In this document: piece after piece, positions 10,070-18,317 of the stretch
How positions within the stretch are numbered: the first letter of the stretch is position 1
Layout of the letters: each line of letters opens with the position of its first letter
Source: Zygnema cylindricum
Lineage: Eukaryota; Streptophyta; Zygnematophyceae; Zygnematales; Zygnemataceae
Length of the DNA stretch: 20,028 nt
Reading direction: 5' to 3'
Assembly (NCBI GenBank): GCA_037447655.1
Contig: JBBHKE010002621.1
Span: 121,425-141,452 of the forward strand
Notes under the pieces: generated by a model
The model's input: only the letters and a program-made list of their open reading frames with translations
Database searches by the model: none
Told to the model about the DNA's origin: nothing
Translations under genes and position numbers: made by a program

Positions 10070-10968
10070 TCACTTTGCATATTTCAAGGGATCCACAAAC
10101 ATTCTTTCATCCATAACTATTAGATGCTTTACTAAGATTATATCTTCCTTTTTTTGATCATAAACTGTATATCGTTTAACATCCTCATCATATCCTAAAA
10201 GGTATCCCGATTTTCCTTTAGGATCTAGCTTCCAATTAGACCGATCTATATCTAGACTGAAAACCTTACTGCTGAAAACCTTTAAGTGAGATATGTTTGG
10301 TTTCCGACCTATCCATCTCTCATAAGGTGTTTGATCTTTTATAGCTGAAGTAAAAACTCTATTTTTGAGGTAATTAGCATAGTTCATTGCTTCGGCCCAA
10401 AACCTTTTTCCTATCTTTTAATCTGACAAGATACTTCTAGCACTATCACTTAGTGTTCTATTTAACCTTTCAGCTATCCCATTTTGTTCCGAGTTTTCTC
10501 GAACTGTCTTTTGGTGTTGGACTCCATCTTCCCTCTGAAAATCCTCAAACTAGTTAGAAGTATACTCTCCACCATTGTCACTCTTTACTCTCGTAATTGG
10601 AGTTTCATGGAGTTTTTCGCTCCATGTTTTATATTGTCTAAAACAATCTTGAGCTGACTTGTTTTTCAAAAAAACCACCCAGGAATACCGAGACCAATCA
10701 TCAGTGATAGTCATCATAAATCTCTTCCCCCCGGTGAGGGCACTATAGTCGGTCCCCAAATATCTCTGTGTACTAGATCTATAATTTTTTCTCCGTTATA
10801 GGTGGTTGTTTTAGGAATGGGTAATCTATGTGCTTTACCTTGAGCACATCCACTAGAATCACTTATATTATCACTCTCACTGAAGTGAATCCCTCCCACA
10901 ACTCTTATCTTTTTCATCTCTGTTAACTTATCTAGATTCACATGCTTAAGCCTCTTATGCCACATCAT
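10070..10968 (-). pseudogene. Copia copy 1 integrase
   Basis: This is the decayed counterpart of the copy 2 integrase. The HHCC region keeps both histidines (WHKRLKH) but has lost one cysteine (DSSGC instead of DCSGC). The first catalytic Asp (HRDIWGP) and the second (KSDNGGEYT) are present. A frameshift near 10735, TAG at 10550, TAA near 10420 and TGA at 10070 break the frame. Upstream, TAA at 11014 separates it from the protease part. Most differences from copy 2 are single-base changes, as expected for an older, unconstrained insertion. Confidence 0.92.
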
Positions 10969-11013
10969 AATATCATGAACACCAGCATAATAAAGTTTCT
11001 TTGTTTCATTACT

Positions 11014-11697
11014 TTAAATCAGCCTAAACATCCCTTGGCTACCTTTCTCAGCAATAAAATAGACCTCCTCCTTAAAACTAGTATTACAGACTTCTTCCCT
11101 AGTGTTAGTGAAAAAACCCCTATCATCTAATACAGATGTAGAGATGGGGTTTTTGTTCAGCTCCGGAATAAACAATACATCGGAGAATGTTACTATAGAT
11201 GTCTTTCCTTCTACTCGCACTTTCAGATCTATTTATCCTACAAGAGTAGTAGTGACTATCCTCCTATCCCCGTACTCTATCTCTACGGTGGGAATCTTTC
11301 TTATCTTAGTGAACACATGCATGGAGGCACCTGAATCTATAATCCAACCTGCTTTATCTTTCAATCCACCGTAAGCACATTTTTGCCTTCGTGGAATTTC
11401 GACCTCGTTTTTTGCCTCCAACTCCTCATCCAATAGGAGCTCATCGTCCTCGTCTTCAGATTCTGCCTCATGCACTTTTGTCACAAGGGCATTTTTCTTT
11501 CCTTTCGGGGTTCCACTTGTATGCCCCTCCTTTAATCGAAGCTTAGTTAGCTTAATGCACTCTGCTATATAATGCCCCGGTTTTTTACAAAAATGACATA
11601 AACCTTTGGGAGCCCTTGGTCCGAACTCGTCGGTCTGATTTTCTGCTCCTTCCCCCCATAGTTTTCGACCCGTCTTCGAGAATCCTTGTTCCTCCAA
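11014..11697 (-). pseudogene. Copia copy 1 nucleocapsid and protease
   Basis: This segment has a CCHC zinc knuckle (CHFCKKPGHYIAEC), an acidic linker and the protease active site WIIDSGASMH. Just after DSGAS an 18-bp deletion relative to copy 2 (near 11315-11320) removes a conserved CKDRHL segment. TAA at 11231-11233 stops the frame. The part from 11220 to 11014 continues the protease/pre-integrase region and ends at TAA 11014-11016, where copy 2 still codes Leu. Confidence 0.9.
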
Positions 11698-12470
11698 TCG
11701 GTCGCAGTTGCCAAGGCTTGCCCACTCTTTCCCTCCCGTCGGAACTCAATTGTATTCTCCCAAACGAGAATCATCCCTAGCACTGAGTTCCATATCCACC
11801 TTGAGTCCGGCAATTCCTACACACGGTTGACTATGTTTTCGAACTTATCGGGTAACTTCATCAGTAAACAGTTAGCCTTTTCTTTTTCACTAAAATCTTT
11901 TCCCGCACTCTCTAGCTCCATGAAGAGTGTAGCAAGCTCATTGCAAAAATCCAACATTTTCTCCCCTTTGTATATATATTCCTTAACTTTCTGATCATCC
12001 AACTGTTGTTGCTGAATCTTACCACTTCGGTACATCTCTATGAGAGCCATCCATAGATCGGATGCCCTTTCTACCTGCAAATGACGACATGCAAGTCCTT
12101 GAGTAAGATGGCGTAGGATGAAGTGCTTTGCCGCCATATTGTTGAAGTCCCAAGTTTGAGTATCATTCTCCTCGTTATTAGGAATAGGTGACATGAATGC
12201 TGAACCAATTGCTATTAGTGTGGTCATCTCCGTCTCCGCTCCTTTGTCCACCACCTCTCCTTCCTTTGTCTCTTCCGTTGAAGATGGACCTGCTTTCTTT
12301 GTGAATCTGCTTCCTTCAAACCCTGGAGGGATTCCAAGACTTGATGGACGCCCCAGTCATCCACTAACTATCCCCCAAAACCTTTTTACGCATAGAGCCC
12401 CTATCATCATACTTTCCCAGTATATGAAGCTAGTTCCATTAAAGATTGGTACCTTAGAAGGTGGGCCCAT
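11640..12470 (-). pseudogene. Copia copy 1 Gag
   Basis: This is a capsid protein of the copia UBN2/Gag type, with FNGTSFIYWESMMIGAL, WDFNNMAAKHFILRHL and LLMKLPDKFENIVNRV. The upstream ATG of copy 2 is ATC here, so the first available start is the ATG inside the primer-binding site (12468-12470). TGA at 12357-12359 and TAG at 11817-11819 interrupt it. A one-base shift near 11640 separates it from the zinc knuckle. In copy 2 the same junction is in one frame, so the shift is decay rather than programmed. Confidence 0.9.
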
Positions 12471-12474
12471 AACC
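12462..12474 (-). promoter_or_regulatory. Half-tRNA primer-binding site, copy 1
   Basis: The plus strand reads TGGGCCCATAACC, abutting the LTR at 12475. This matches the sense sequence of the anticodon stem-loop of eukaryotic initiator tRNA-Met (about positions 28-40). The minus-strand RNA would therefore pair with that region. Drosophila copia uses the same primer type. The motif is unchanged between copies 1 and 2 although the surrounding gag has diverged. Confidence 0.8.
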
Positions 12475-13312
12475 TGAAACTGTGAGACCTCGATAAGTCC
12501 TCAGAATGGAGTGCTTCCAAGAAGCCAATAGGATAACCCTAACCCCTTTGTGTTTTAGCAAGAACAACTGCCACCTTGGCAGAAAAAAACTCTCACCAAC
12601 TTCACCCCTGTGAAGGCAAGACTCCCCTGAGTCGATAGCAGAAACAATCTATGAATTTGCTCTTCTAAGCAGTAAGTTTTGGAGGGTCAAAGTTGACCTT
12701 TTTGTATAGAAGCTCTCTGGGAGAGAAGGTCCTATCTACTAATTTTTCTATGTCCTATCTCTTTCACATACTCTATCTACTGATGTACGGAGCCAATCAT
12801 ATTACACTTCTGTACACAAAAGTACAGCTGTTGGTGTACTTTCTGTACGGACATTGTACGACATGCCCTAAATGTCAACACGTGGTATATCCGGATTTGC
12901 TCCCTTAATCCTCGGAGATGCCGTGATCGAATGTTATTCTGCCACGTGTCATCCGATTTTGGCGACAACCAAAAACCGCCGAAATCCTTTTTCGCGATCT
13001 CGGCATTCATTCCGGCCGTTCGATTAAATGCACATTTAATCGTAGCCGTAATAAATACATGTGCGGTATTCGTTTCGCTATTTGAAACAAATGCATGGTA
13101 CATGTTTTTTGTCTGTACCTTGATTCGTACTTTTTTATTCTTGGATCTATGTATCCTGTAGACAATTTCAGTTAAATGAATTATCATACGTGGTAATGTT
13201 TAAATAAATATCAAACCATATTCTATGTATCATTAATTCTAGATTTAATGGTTAAGGCTACCGGCCACCAGCTGTTTACCGTCCGGCATGTACTAAGATC
13301 AAATCATGGACG
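12475..13312 (-). repeat. 5' LTR of copia copy 1, proximal segment
   Basis: The LTR starts at TGAAACTGTGAG next to the primer-binding site and aligns with 7081-7915 of the 3' LTR. It is cut at GGACG (13308-13312) by copy 2 and resumes at 18081. Confidence 0.92.
13308..13312. repeat. Left target-site duplication of copia copy 2
   Basis: GGACG precedes the TG end of copy 2. An identical GGACG follows its CA end at 18076-18080. The uninterrupted copy 1 3' LTR reads GAACG at the equivalent place (7911-7915), followed by CAGCATAAG as at 18081. The pre-insertion site is therefore confirmed within the window. Confidence 0.95.
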
Positions 13313-14266
13313 TGAAACTCTAAGACCTCCATAAGTCCTCAGAGTGGACAGCTTCCAAGAAGCCTCTAGGATAATCCTGACCCCTTTGTGTTTAAGCAAA
13401 AATAACTGCCACCCTGGCAGACAAAAACTCTGACCAACTTCACCCCTGTGAAGACAAGACTCCCCTGAGTCGATAGCAAAACGAATCTCTGAATTTGCTC
13501 CCCTGAGCAGTAAGTTATGGAGGGTCAAAGTTGACCTTTTGTACAGAAGCTCTCTGGGAGAGGGGGTCCTATCTTCTAATTTTTCTAAGTCCTATCTCTC
13601 TCACAGACTCTATGTACTGATGTACGGAACCAATCATAATTGAGTTCCGTACGCAAAAGTACAGCTGCCGGTGTTCTTTATGTACGTACATTGTACGACA
13701 TGGCCAAAATGTCGACACATGTCAAATCCGGATTCGGTGCCATAATCTCATGAGATTCCACAATCCAACGGAATTTCGCCACGCGTCATCCGATGTGGTG
13801 ATGGCCACAAACCGCCGAAATCTTCCTCCGCGATCTCGGCGCTAATCCTGGCCGTCCGATTAAATTCGGCTTTAATCGTAGCCGTAATAAATACATGCGC
13901 GGTATTTGTTTCATTTACGAAACAAATGCGCGGTGCTGATTTGTGTCCTAACCATAAGTCGTACATTTATATATTACTGGATCTATGTATCCCGTAATTC
14001 ATTTCAGTTAAATGGTTTATCGCACGTATACATATTTAAATAACTATCAAACTATATGCTACGTAACACTACCGATAGACTTAACGGCTAAGGCTACCAG
14101 CTAATTCTTGTCTGACGGCCGGTAGGTACAAGGATCAAATCCTGCCGCCGGCACATACATTTTAATTAAATAAATAAACCCTAATATAAAATTTCCGTAA
14201 ACCTCAGGATAGCCAAGGTAGCCATGGCTCTAGCTTCCTCTCCAATTTCTCAGTGACTGCGACAAG
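13313..14266 (-). repeat. 3' LTR of copia copy 2, truncated by internal deletion
   Basis: This segment aligns with 17028-17979 of the 5' LTR, starting TGAAACTCTAAG. It stops at GCGACAAG (14259-14266), where the sequence switches to integrase/reverse transcriptase linker coding DNA. About 96 bp of LTR present at 17980-18075 are missing. An inverted repeat GTACGGAAC/GTTCCGTAC lies near 13622-13653, and the tRNA-like module at 14083-14141. Confidence 0.92.
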
Positions 14267-15985
14267 ATGAGGTTCATCTTGATGAGATAGTTTAGTTACC
14301 TTGTTATTAACCTGTTTTTCTTGCAGTCTTTTGCTACTTCTCCTCCCCCCCTCAAAATCTGAGGCCGGAATAGATGGTTCTCGTGGATTCTTTTGAACAA
14401 ACTCGGCTTCTCCCCTATCCCTTGATTCCGAATCAATTTCCACCACGTCTTCCGCTTCGAGTAGAGTTGTCACTGGAGTTTCCACAGCCGAGTCCTTTTC
14501 GGTCTGATTTGTTCCTGCAAGGATGTCATCGTCTCTAAAACCTGGATAGTTAGGAAGCTCAAAGTCATCTGAATTTTCTGACTCAAATCTGATTTTTACT
14601 GACTTTGTATATTTGAAGGGATCCACAGACTTTCCTTCATCCATAACTACAAGATGCTTTACTAAGATTATATCTTCTCTTTTTAGATCATAAACTCTAT
14701 ATCCTTTAACATCTTCATCATATCCTAATAAGTATCCCGGTTTTCCTTTAGGATCTAGCTTCCAATTAGACCGATCTGTATCTAGACTGAATACATGACT
14801 GCCGAAAACCTTTAAATGAGATAAGTCTGGTTTCCGGCCTGTCCATCTCTCATAAGGTGTTTGATCTTTTATAGCTGAAGTAAGAACTCTATTTTTGAGG
14901 TAATTAGCATAGTTCATTGCTTCTGCCCAAAACCTTTTTCCTATCTTCTTATCCGACAACATACTTCTAGCACTATCACTTAGTGTTCTATTTAACCTTT
15001 CAACTACCCCATTCTGTTCCGGATTTTCTGGAACTGTCTTTTGGTGTTGAACCCCATCTTCCCTCAAAAAATCCTCAAACTGGTTAGAAGTATACTCTCC
15101 ACCATTGTCACTCGTTACTCTCTTGATTGGAGTTTCATGGAGTTTTTCGCTCCATGCTTTATATTGTCTAAAACAGTCCTCAGCCTCTGACTTGTTTTTC
15201 AAAAAATATACTCGGGAATACCGAGACCAATCATCAGTTATAGTCATCATAAATCTCTTCCCCCCCGGTGAGGGCACTCTAGCCGGTCCCCAAATATCTG
15301 TGTGTACTAGATCTAGAAGTTTTTCTCCCTTATAGGTGGCTGTTTTTGGAAAGGGTAATCTGTGTGCTTTACCTTGAGCACACCCACTACAATCACTTAT
15401 ATCATCACTCTCACTGAACTGAATCCCTTCCACCACTCCCATCTTTTTCATCTCTCTTAACTTATGTAGATTCACATGCCCAAGCCTCTTATGCCACATC
15501 ATAATATCATGAACACCAGCATAATAAAGTTTCTTCGTTTCATTACTTAAGATCAGCCTAAATATCCCATGGCTACCTTTCTCAGCAATGAAATAGACAT
15601 CCTCCTCAAAACTAGCAGTAAAGACTCCTTCCCTAGTGCTAGTAAAAAAACCCTTATCATCTAATACTGATGTAGAGATAAGGTTTTTGTTCAGCTCCGG
15701 AATAAACAATACATCGGAGAATGTTAATATGGATGTCTTTCCTTTTACTAACACTTTCAGGTCTACCGATCCTACAAGAGTAGTGGTGACTATCCTCCCA
15801 TCCCCGTACTCTATCTCTACGATGGGAATCTTTCTTATCTTAGTGAACAGGTGTCTATCCTTACACATGTGCATTGAGGCACCTGAATCTATAATCCAGC
15901 CTGCTTCACCTTTCAATCCACCGTAAGCACATTTCTGCCTTCGTGGAATTTCAACCTCAGTTTTCTCCTCCAACTCCTCATCCAA
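14204..15985 (-). CDS. Copia copy 2 protease-integrase (Pol fragment) fused to LTR
   Basis: This is an uninterrupted 593-codon frame from the first Met downstream of a TAG at 16028-16030. Retropepsin active site: DSGA at residues 33-36. Then comes the pre-integrase region with HHCC zinc binding: H165, H170 (HKRLGH), C199 and C202 (CSGC). The integrase catalytic triad is complete: D230 (HTDIWGP), D293 (TSDNGGEYT) and E329 (NPEQNGVVER), giving D-35-E spacing. RWTGRKPDLSHLKVFG and GYLLGYDED are the usual C-terminal copia integrase motifs. After KLSHQDEP the frame crosses a deletion into the antisense of the 3' LTR and ends in about 20 LTR-derived residues. Reverse transcriptase and RNase H are absent. 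Whether it is expressed is unknown. It lacks its natural start because of upstream nonsense codons. Confidence 0.9.
   Translation of the reverse strand: MDEELEEKTEVEIPRRQKCAYGGLKGEAGWIIDSGASMHMCKDRHLFTKIRKIPIVEIEYGDGRIVTTTLVGSVDLKVLVKGKTSILTFSDVLFIPELNKNLISTSVLDDKGFFTSTREGVFTASFEEDVYFIAEKGSHGIFRLILSNETKKLYYAGVHDIMMWHKRLGHVNLHKLREMKKMGVVEGIQFSESDDISDCSGCAQGKAHRLPFPKTATYKGEKLLDLVHTDIWGPARVPSPGGKRFMMTITDDWSRYSRVYFLKNKSEAEDCFRQYKAWSEKLHETPIKRVTSDNGGEYTSNQFEDFLREDGVQHQKTVPENPEQNGVVERLNRTLSDSARSMLSDKKIGKRFWAEAMNYANYLKNRVLTSAIKDQTPYERWTGRKPDLSHLKVFGSHVFSLDTDRSNWKLDPKGKPGYLLGYDEDVKGYRVYDLKREDIILVKHLVVMDEGKSVDPFKYTKSVKIRFESENSDDFELPNYPGFRDDDILAGTNQTEKDSAVETPVTTLLEAEDVVEIDSESRDRGEAEFVQKNPREPSIPASDFEGGRRSSKRLQEKQVNNKVTKLSHQDEPHLVAVTEKLERKLEPWLPWLS
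14259..14274. other. Deletion junction, copy 2
   Basis: LTR sequence GCGACAAG is joined to Pol sequence ATGAGGTTC. The intact LTR reads ACAAGTTTGAGAG (17975-17987) and copy 1 Pol reads ATAAGTTTGAGGTTC (9733-9747). The two parents therefore shared AAGTTTGAG. A deletion of about 1.7 kb by pairing of this short homology, with a small change at the join, explains the structure. Confidence 0.8.
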
Positions 15986-16030
15986 AAGGAGCTCATCGTC
16001 CTCGTCCTCGGATTCCGCCTCAAGTACCTA

Positions 16031-17047
16031 TGTGACAAGGGCCTTTTTCTTTCCTCTCGGGGTACCACCGGTCTGCCCCTCCTTTAACCGAAGCTCGGTT
16101 AGCTTGGTGCACTCTGCCATATAGTGCCCCGGTTTCTTACAAAAATGACATAAACCTTTGGGAGTCCTTGGTTCGAACTCGCCAACGTGTTTTTTCTACT
16201 CCCTACCCCCATAGTTTCCGACTGGTTTCCGGGAATCCTTGTTCCTCCAATCGGTCGCTGTTGCCAAGGCTTGGCCACTCTTTCCTCCCCTTCGGATCTC
16301 AATCGTATTCTCTCGAACGAGAATCATCCCTACCACTGAGTTCCATATCCACCTTGAGTCCGGCAAGTCCTGCACACGGTTGACTATGTTCTCGAACTCA
16401 TCAGGTAACTTCATTAGTAAACAGTTAACTCTTTCTTTTTCACTAAAAACTTTACCCGCACTCTCTAGCTCCATGAAGAGTGTAGCAAGCTCATTGCAAA
16501 AATCCAACATATTTCCCCATTTGTATACATACTCCATAACTTTCTGATCAGCCAACTGTTGTTGCTGAATCGTACCACTTCGGTACATCTTTATGAGAGC
16601 CATCCAAAGATCGGATGCCCTCTCTACCTGCAAATGAGGACATGCAAGTCCTTGAGTGAGATGGCGTAGGATGAAGTGCTTTGCCGCCATATTGTTGAAG
16701 TCCCAAGTTTCAGTATCATTCTCCTCGTTCCTCGGAATAGGTGACATGAATGCTAAACCAGTTGCTATTGGTGTGGTCGCCTCCTTCTCCTTTCCTTTGT
16801 CCACCACCTCTCCTTCCTTTGTTTCCTCCGTTGAAGGTGAATCCTCTTTCCTGGTGAATCTGCTTCCTTTAAACCTTGGAGGAATTCCAAGACTTGATGG
16901 ACGCCCCAATCGTCCACTCACTATCCCCCAAAACCTTTTTTCGCATAGAGCTCCTATCATCATACTTTCCCAGTATTTGAAGCCAGTTCCATTAAAGATT
17001 GGTACCCTAGAGGGTGGGCCCATAACCTGAAACTCTGAGACCTCCAT
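16031..17047 (-). pseudogene. Copia copy 2 Gag with zinc knuckle
   Basis: The frame from ATG 17047 gives 283 residues to TAG at 16196-16198, then continues in the same phase to the next TAG (16028-16030) and into the protease frame. The original product was therefore one Gag-Pol polyprotein. The first ~6 codons are LTR sequence. A second Met (residue 9, 17021-17023) lies in the primer-binding site. Gag features are FNGTGFKYWESMM (residues 18-30), the UBN2-like capsid core and a Lys/Arg-rich tail. Beyond the TAG comes the CCHC knuckle CHFCKKPGHYMAEC. Copy 1 has Gln at the first stop and Lys at the second, so both stops are point mutations. Confidence 0.9.
17015..17027 (-). promoter_or_regulatory. 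Half-tRNA primer-binding site, copy 2
   Basis: TGGGCCCATAACC on the plus strand directly abuts the LTR end at 17028. It is identical to the site in copy 1 and matches the initiator tRNA-Met anticodon arm. On the element's sense strand the site reads GGTTATGGGCCCA. It is translated within gag as part of Q-V-M-G-P and includes a possible gag start codon. Confidence 0.85.
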
Positions 17048-18075
17048 AAGTCCTCAGAGTGGACAGCTTCCAAGAAGCCTCTAGGATAATCCTAACCCCT
17101 TTGTGTTTAAGCAAAAATAACTGCCACCCTGGCAGACAAAAACTCTGACCAACTTCACCCCTGTGAAGAGAAGACTCCCCTGAGTCGATAGCAAAAAGAA
17201 TCTCTGAATTTGCTCCCCTGAGCAGTAAGTTATGGAGGGTCAAAGTTGACCTTTTGTACAGAAGCTCTCTGGGAGAGGGGGTCCTATCTTCTAATTTTTC
17301 TAAGTCCTATCTCTCTCACAGACTCTATCTACTGATGTACGGAACCAATCATAATTGAGTTCCGTACGCAAAAGTACAGCTGCCGGTGTACTTTATGTAC
17401 GGACATTGTACGACATGGCAAAATGTCGACACATGTCAAATCCGGATTCGGTGCCATAATCTCCGGAGATTCCACAATCCAACGGAATTTCGCCACGCGT
17501 CATCCGATGTGGCGATGGCCACAAACCGCCGAAATCTTCCTCCGCGATCTCGGCGCTAATCCCGGCCGTCCGATTAAATTCGGCTTTAATCGTAGCCGTA
17601 ATAAATACATGCGCGGTATTTGTTTCATTTACGAAACAAATGCGCGGTACTGATTTTTGTCCGTACCGTAAGTCGTACATTATATATTACTGGATCTATG
17701 TATCCCGTAATTCATTTCAGTTAAATGGTTTATCGCACGTATACATATTTAAATAAATATCAAACTATATGCTACGTAACACTACCGCTAGACTTAACGG
17801 CTAAGGCTACCGGCTAATTCCTGTCTGCCGGCCGGCAGGTTCAAGGATCAAATCCTGCCGCCGGCACATACATTTTAATTAAATATATAAACCCTAATAT
17901 AAAATTCCCGTAAACCTCAGGATAGCCAAGGTAGCCATGGCTCTAGCTTCCTTTCCAATTTCTCAGTGACTGCGACAAGTTTGAGAGTTGGAGAGAGAAG
18001 TTAGAGATAGACTGCCTCGACTTCTATATTTCTTTTCAGACCTAGAAAATACTAATAAAACCATTAGTTTCTACA
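17028..18075 (-). repeat. 5' LTR of copia copy 2 (complete)
   Basis: This LTR is 1,048 bp with TG...CA ends. It contains a perfect 9-bp inverted repeat GTACGGAAC/GTTCCGTAC (17338-17368), a foldback ATTTGTTTC/GAAACAAAT flanked by direct GCGCGGTA repeats (about 17611-17649), a GATTAAA/TTTAATC foldback near 17570-17590, and on the element strand a TATATAAT sequence near 17683-17690 that could be a TATA box. The tRNA-like module lies at 17796-17855. Which of these set the U3/R/U5 boundaries cannot be told from sequence alone. Confidence 0.92.
17796..17870 (+). promoter_or_regulatory. tRNA-like module in the copy 2 LTR, antisense to element
   Basis: TAACGGCTAAGGCT (A-box-like) is followed about 45 bp later by GGATCAAATCCTG (B-box-like), then a GC-rich CCGCCGGCACA end that pairs with an upstream GCCGGCCGGC stretch. 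The core is shared with the copy 1 LTRs and with the diverged LTR at 19452, which suggests it is an old, retained part of this LTR lineage. Confidence 0.35.
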
Positions 18076-18080
18076 GGACG
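18076..18080. repeat. Right target-site duplication of copia copy 2
   Basis: GGACG directly follows the CA end of copy 2 and is identical to 13308-13312. Confidence 0.95.
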
Positions 18081-18312
18081 CAGCATAAGTCTTTTTAGTA
18101 AATAAACCCCTAACGGTAAATAAACTAATATATTTCCCGTAAACCTTTAGAGAGCCTAGGTAACCATGGCTCTAGCTTCCTCTCCAATTTCTCAGTGACT
18201 GCGACAAGTTTGAGAGTGGGAGAGAGAAGTTAGAGATAGATTGCCTCGGTATCTTTATGTATTTCTATTTAGACCTAGAAAATACTTAAAAATGGACGAT
18301 TAATTTTCTACA
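18081..18312 (-). repeat. 5' LTR of copia copy 1, distal segment
   Basis: This is the continuation of the interrupted LTR, from CAGCATAAGTC to TTTTCTACA. It aligns with 7916-8146. Together with 12475-13312 it rebuilds a full LTR of about 1.07 kb. Confidence 0.92.
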
Positions 18313-18317
18313 CGATG
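18313..18317. repeat. Right target-site duplication of copia copy 1
   Basis: CGATG follows the CA terminus of copy 1. The left copy is CGAAG (7076-7080). The single mismatch fits the age of copy 1. Confidence 0.75.

Larger units (their letters stand above)
13313..18075 (-). mobile_element. Copia copy 2, nested in the copy 1 5' LTR, internally deleted
   Basis: This is a 4.76-kb minus-strand copia element of a related subfamily, inserted in the 5' LTR of copy 1. It has a full 5' LTR (17028-18075), primer-binding site, gag, protease and integrase. It lacks reverse transcriptase, RNase H, polypurine tract and the first ~96 bp of the 3' LTR. It is younger than copy 1 by nesting, and its frame is cleaner: two nonsense codons, no frameshift seen. 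It could move only with proteins supplied by another element. Confidence 0.93.
7081..18312 (-). mobile_element. Copia copy 1, minus strand, split by copy 2
   Basis: This is a complete but dead Ty1/copia element in antisense orientation. Its order along the minus strand is 5' LTR (18312 down to 12475, interrupted by copy 2), primer-binding site, gag, protease, integrase, reverse transcriptase, RNase H, polypurine tract and 3' LTR (8146-7081). Integrase before reverse transcriptase identifies copia rather than gypsy. Without copy 2 it spans about 6.5 kb. At least eight nonsense codons and several frameshifts disable it. Its insertion split the gag of the outer element. Confidence 0.92.

Noticed and set aside
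11565-11813. Programmed gag-pol frameshift in copia copy 1
   Set aside because: In copy 2 gag and pol are in one frame across the same junction, so the shift near 11640 is a decay mutation.
12462-12474. Initiator tRNA-Met gene fragment
   Set aside because: Only 13 bases match and they abut an LTR end in both copies. They are a primer-binding site, not a tRNA gene.
16028-16198. Programmed stop-codon readthrough between gag and pol in copy 2 (TAG at 16196 and 16028)
   Set aside because: Copy 1 has Gln and Lys codons at these positions, so simple point mutations are the better explanation.
15105-16547. Plus-strand frames of 76-102 codons opposite copia gag-pol (for example 15636-15926 and 16239-16547, repeated at 11102-11374 and 11686-11994)
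   Set aside because: They are antisense shadows of the Gag-Pol coding sequence. They are shared between copies only because the elements are homologous.
17393-17680. Minus-strand frame with CFVNETNTAHVFITATIK in LTRs (also at 12777-13187, 13748-13966 and 7510-7707)
   Set aside because: It lies within LTRs, differs in length and start among copies, and contains no domain. Homology of the LTRs explains its recurrence.
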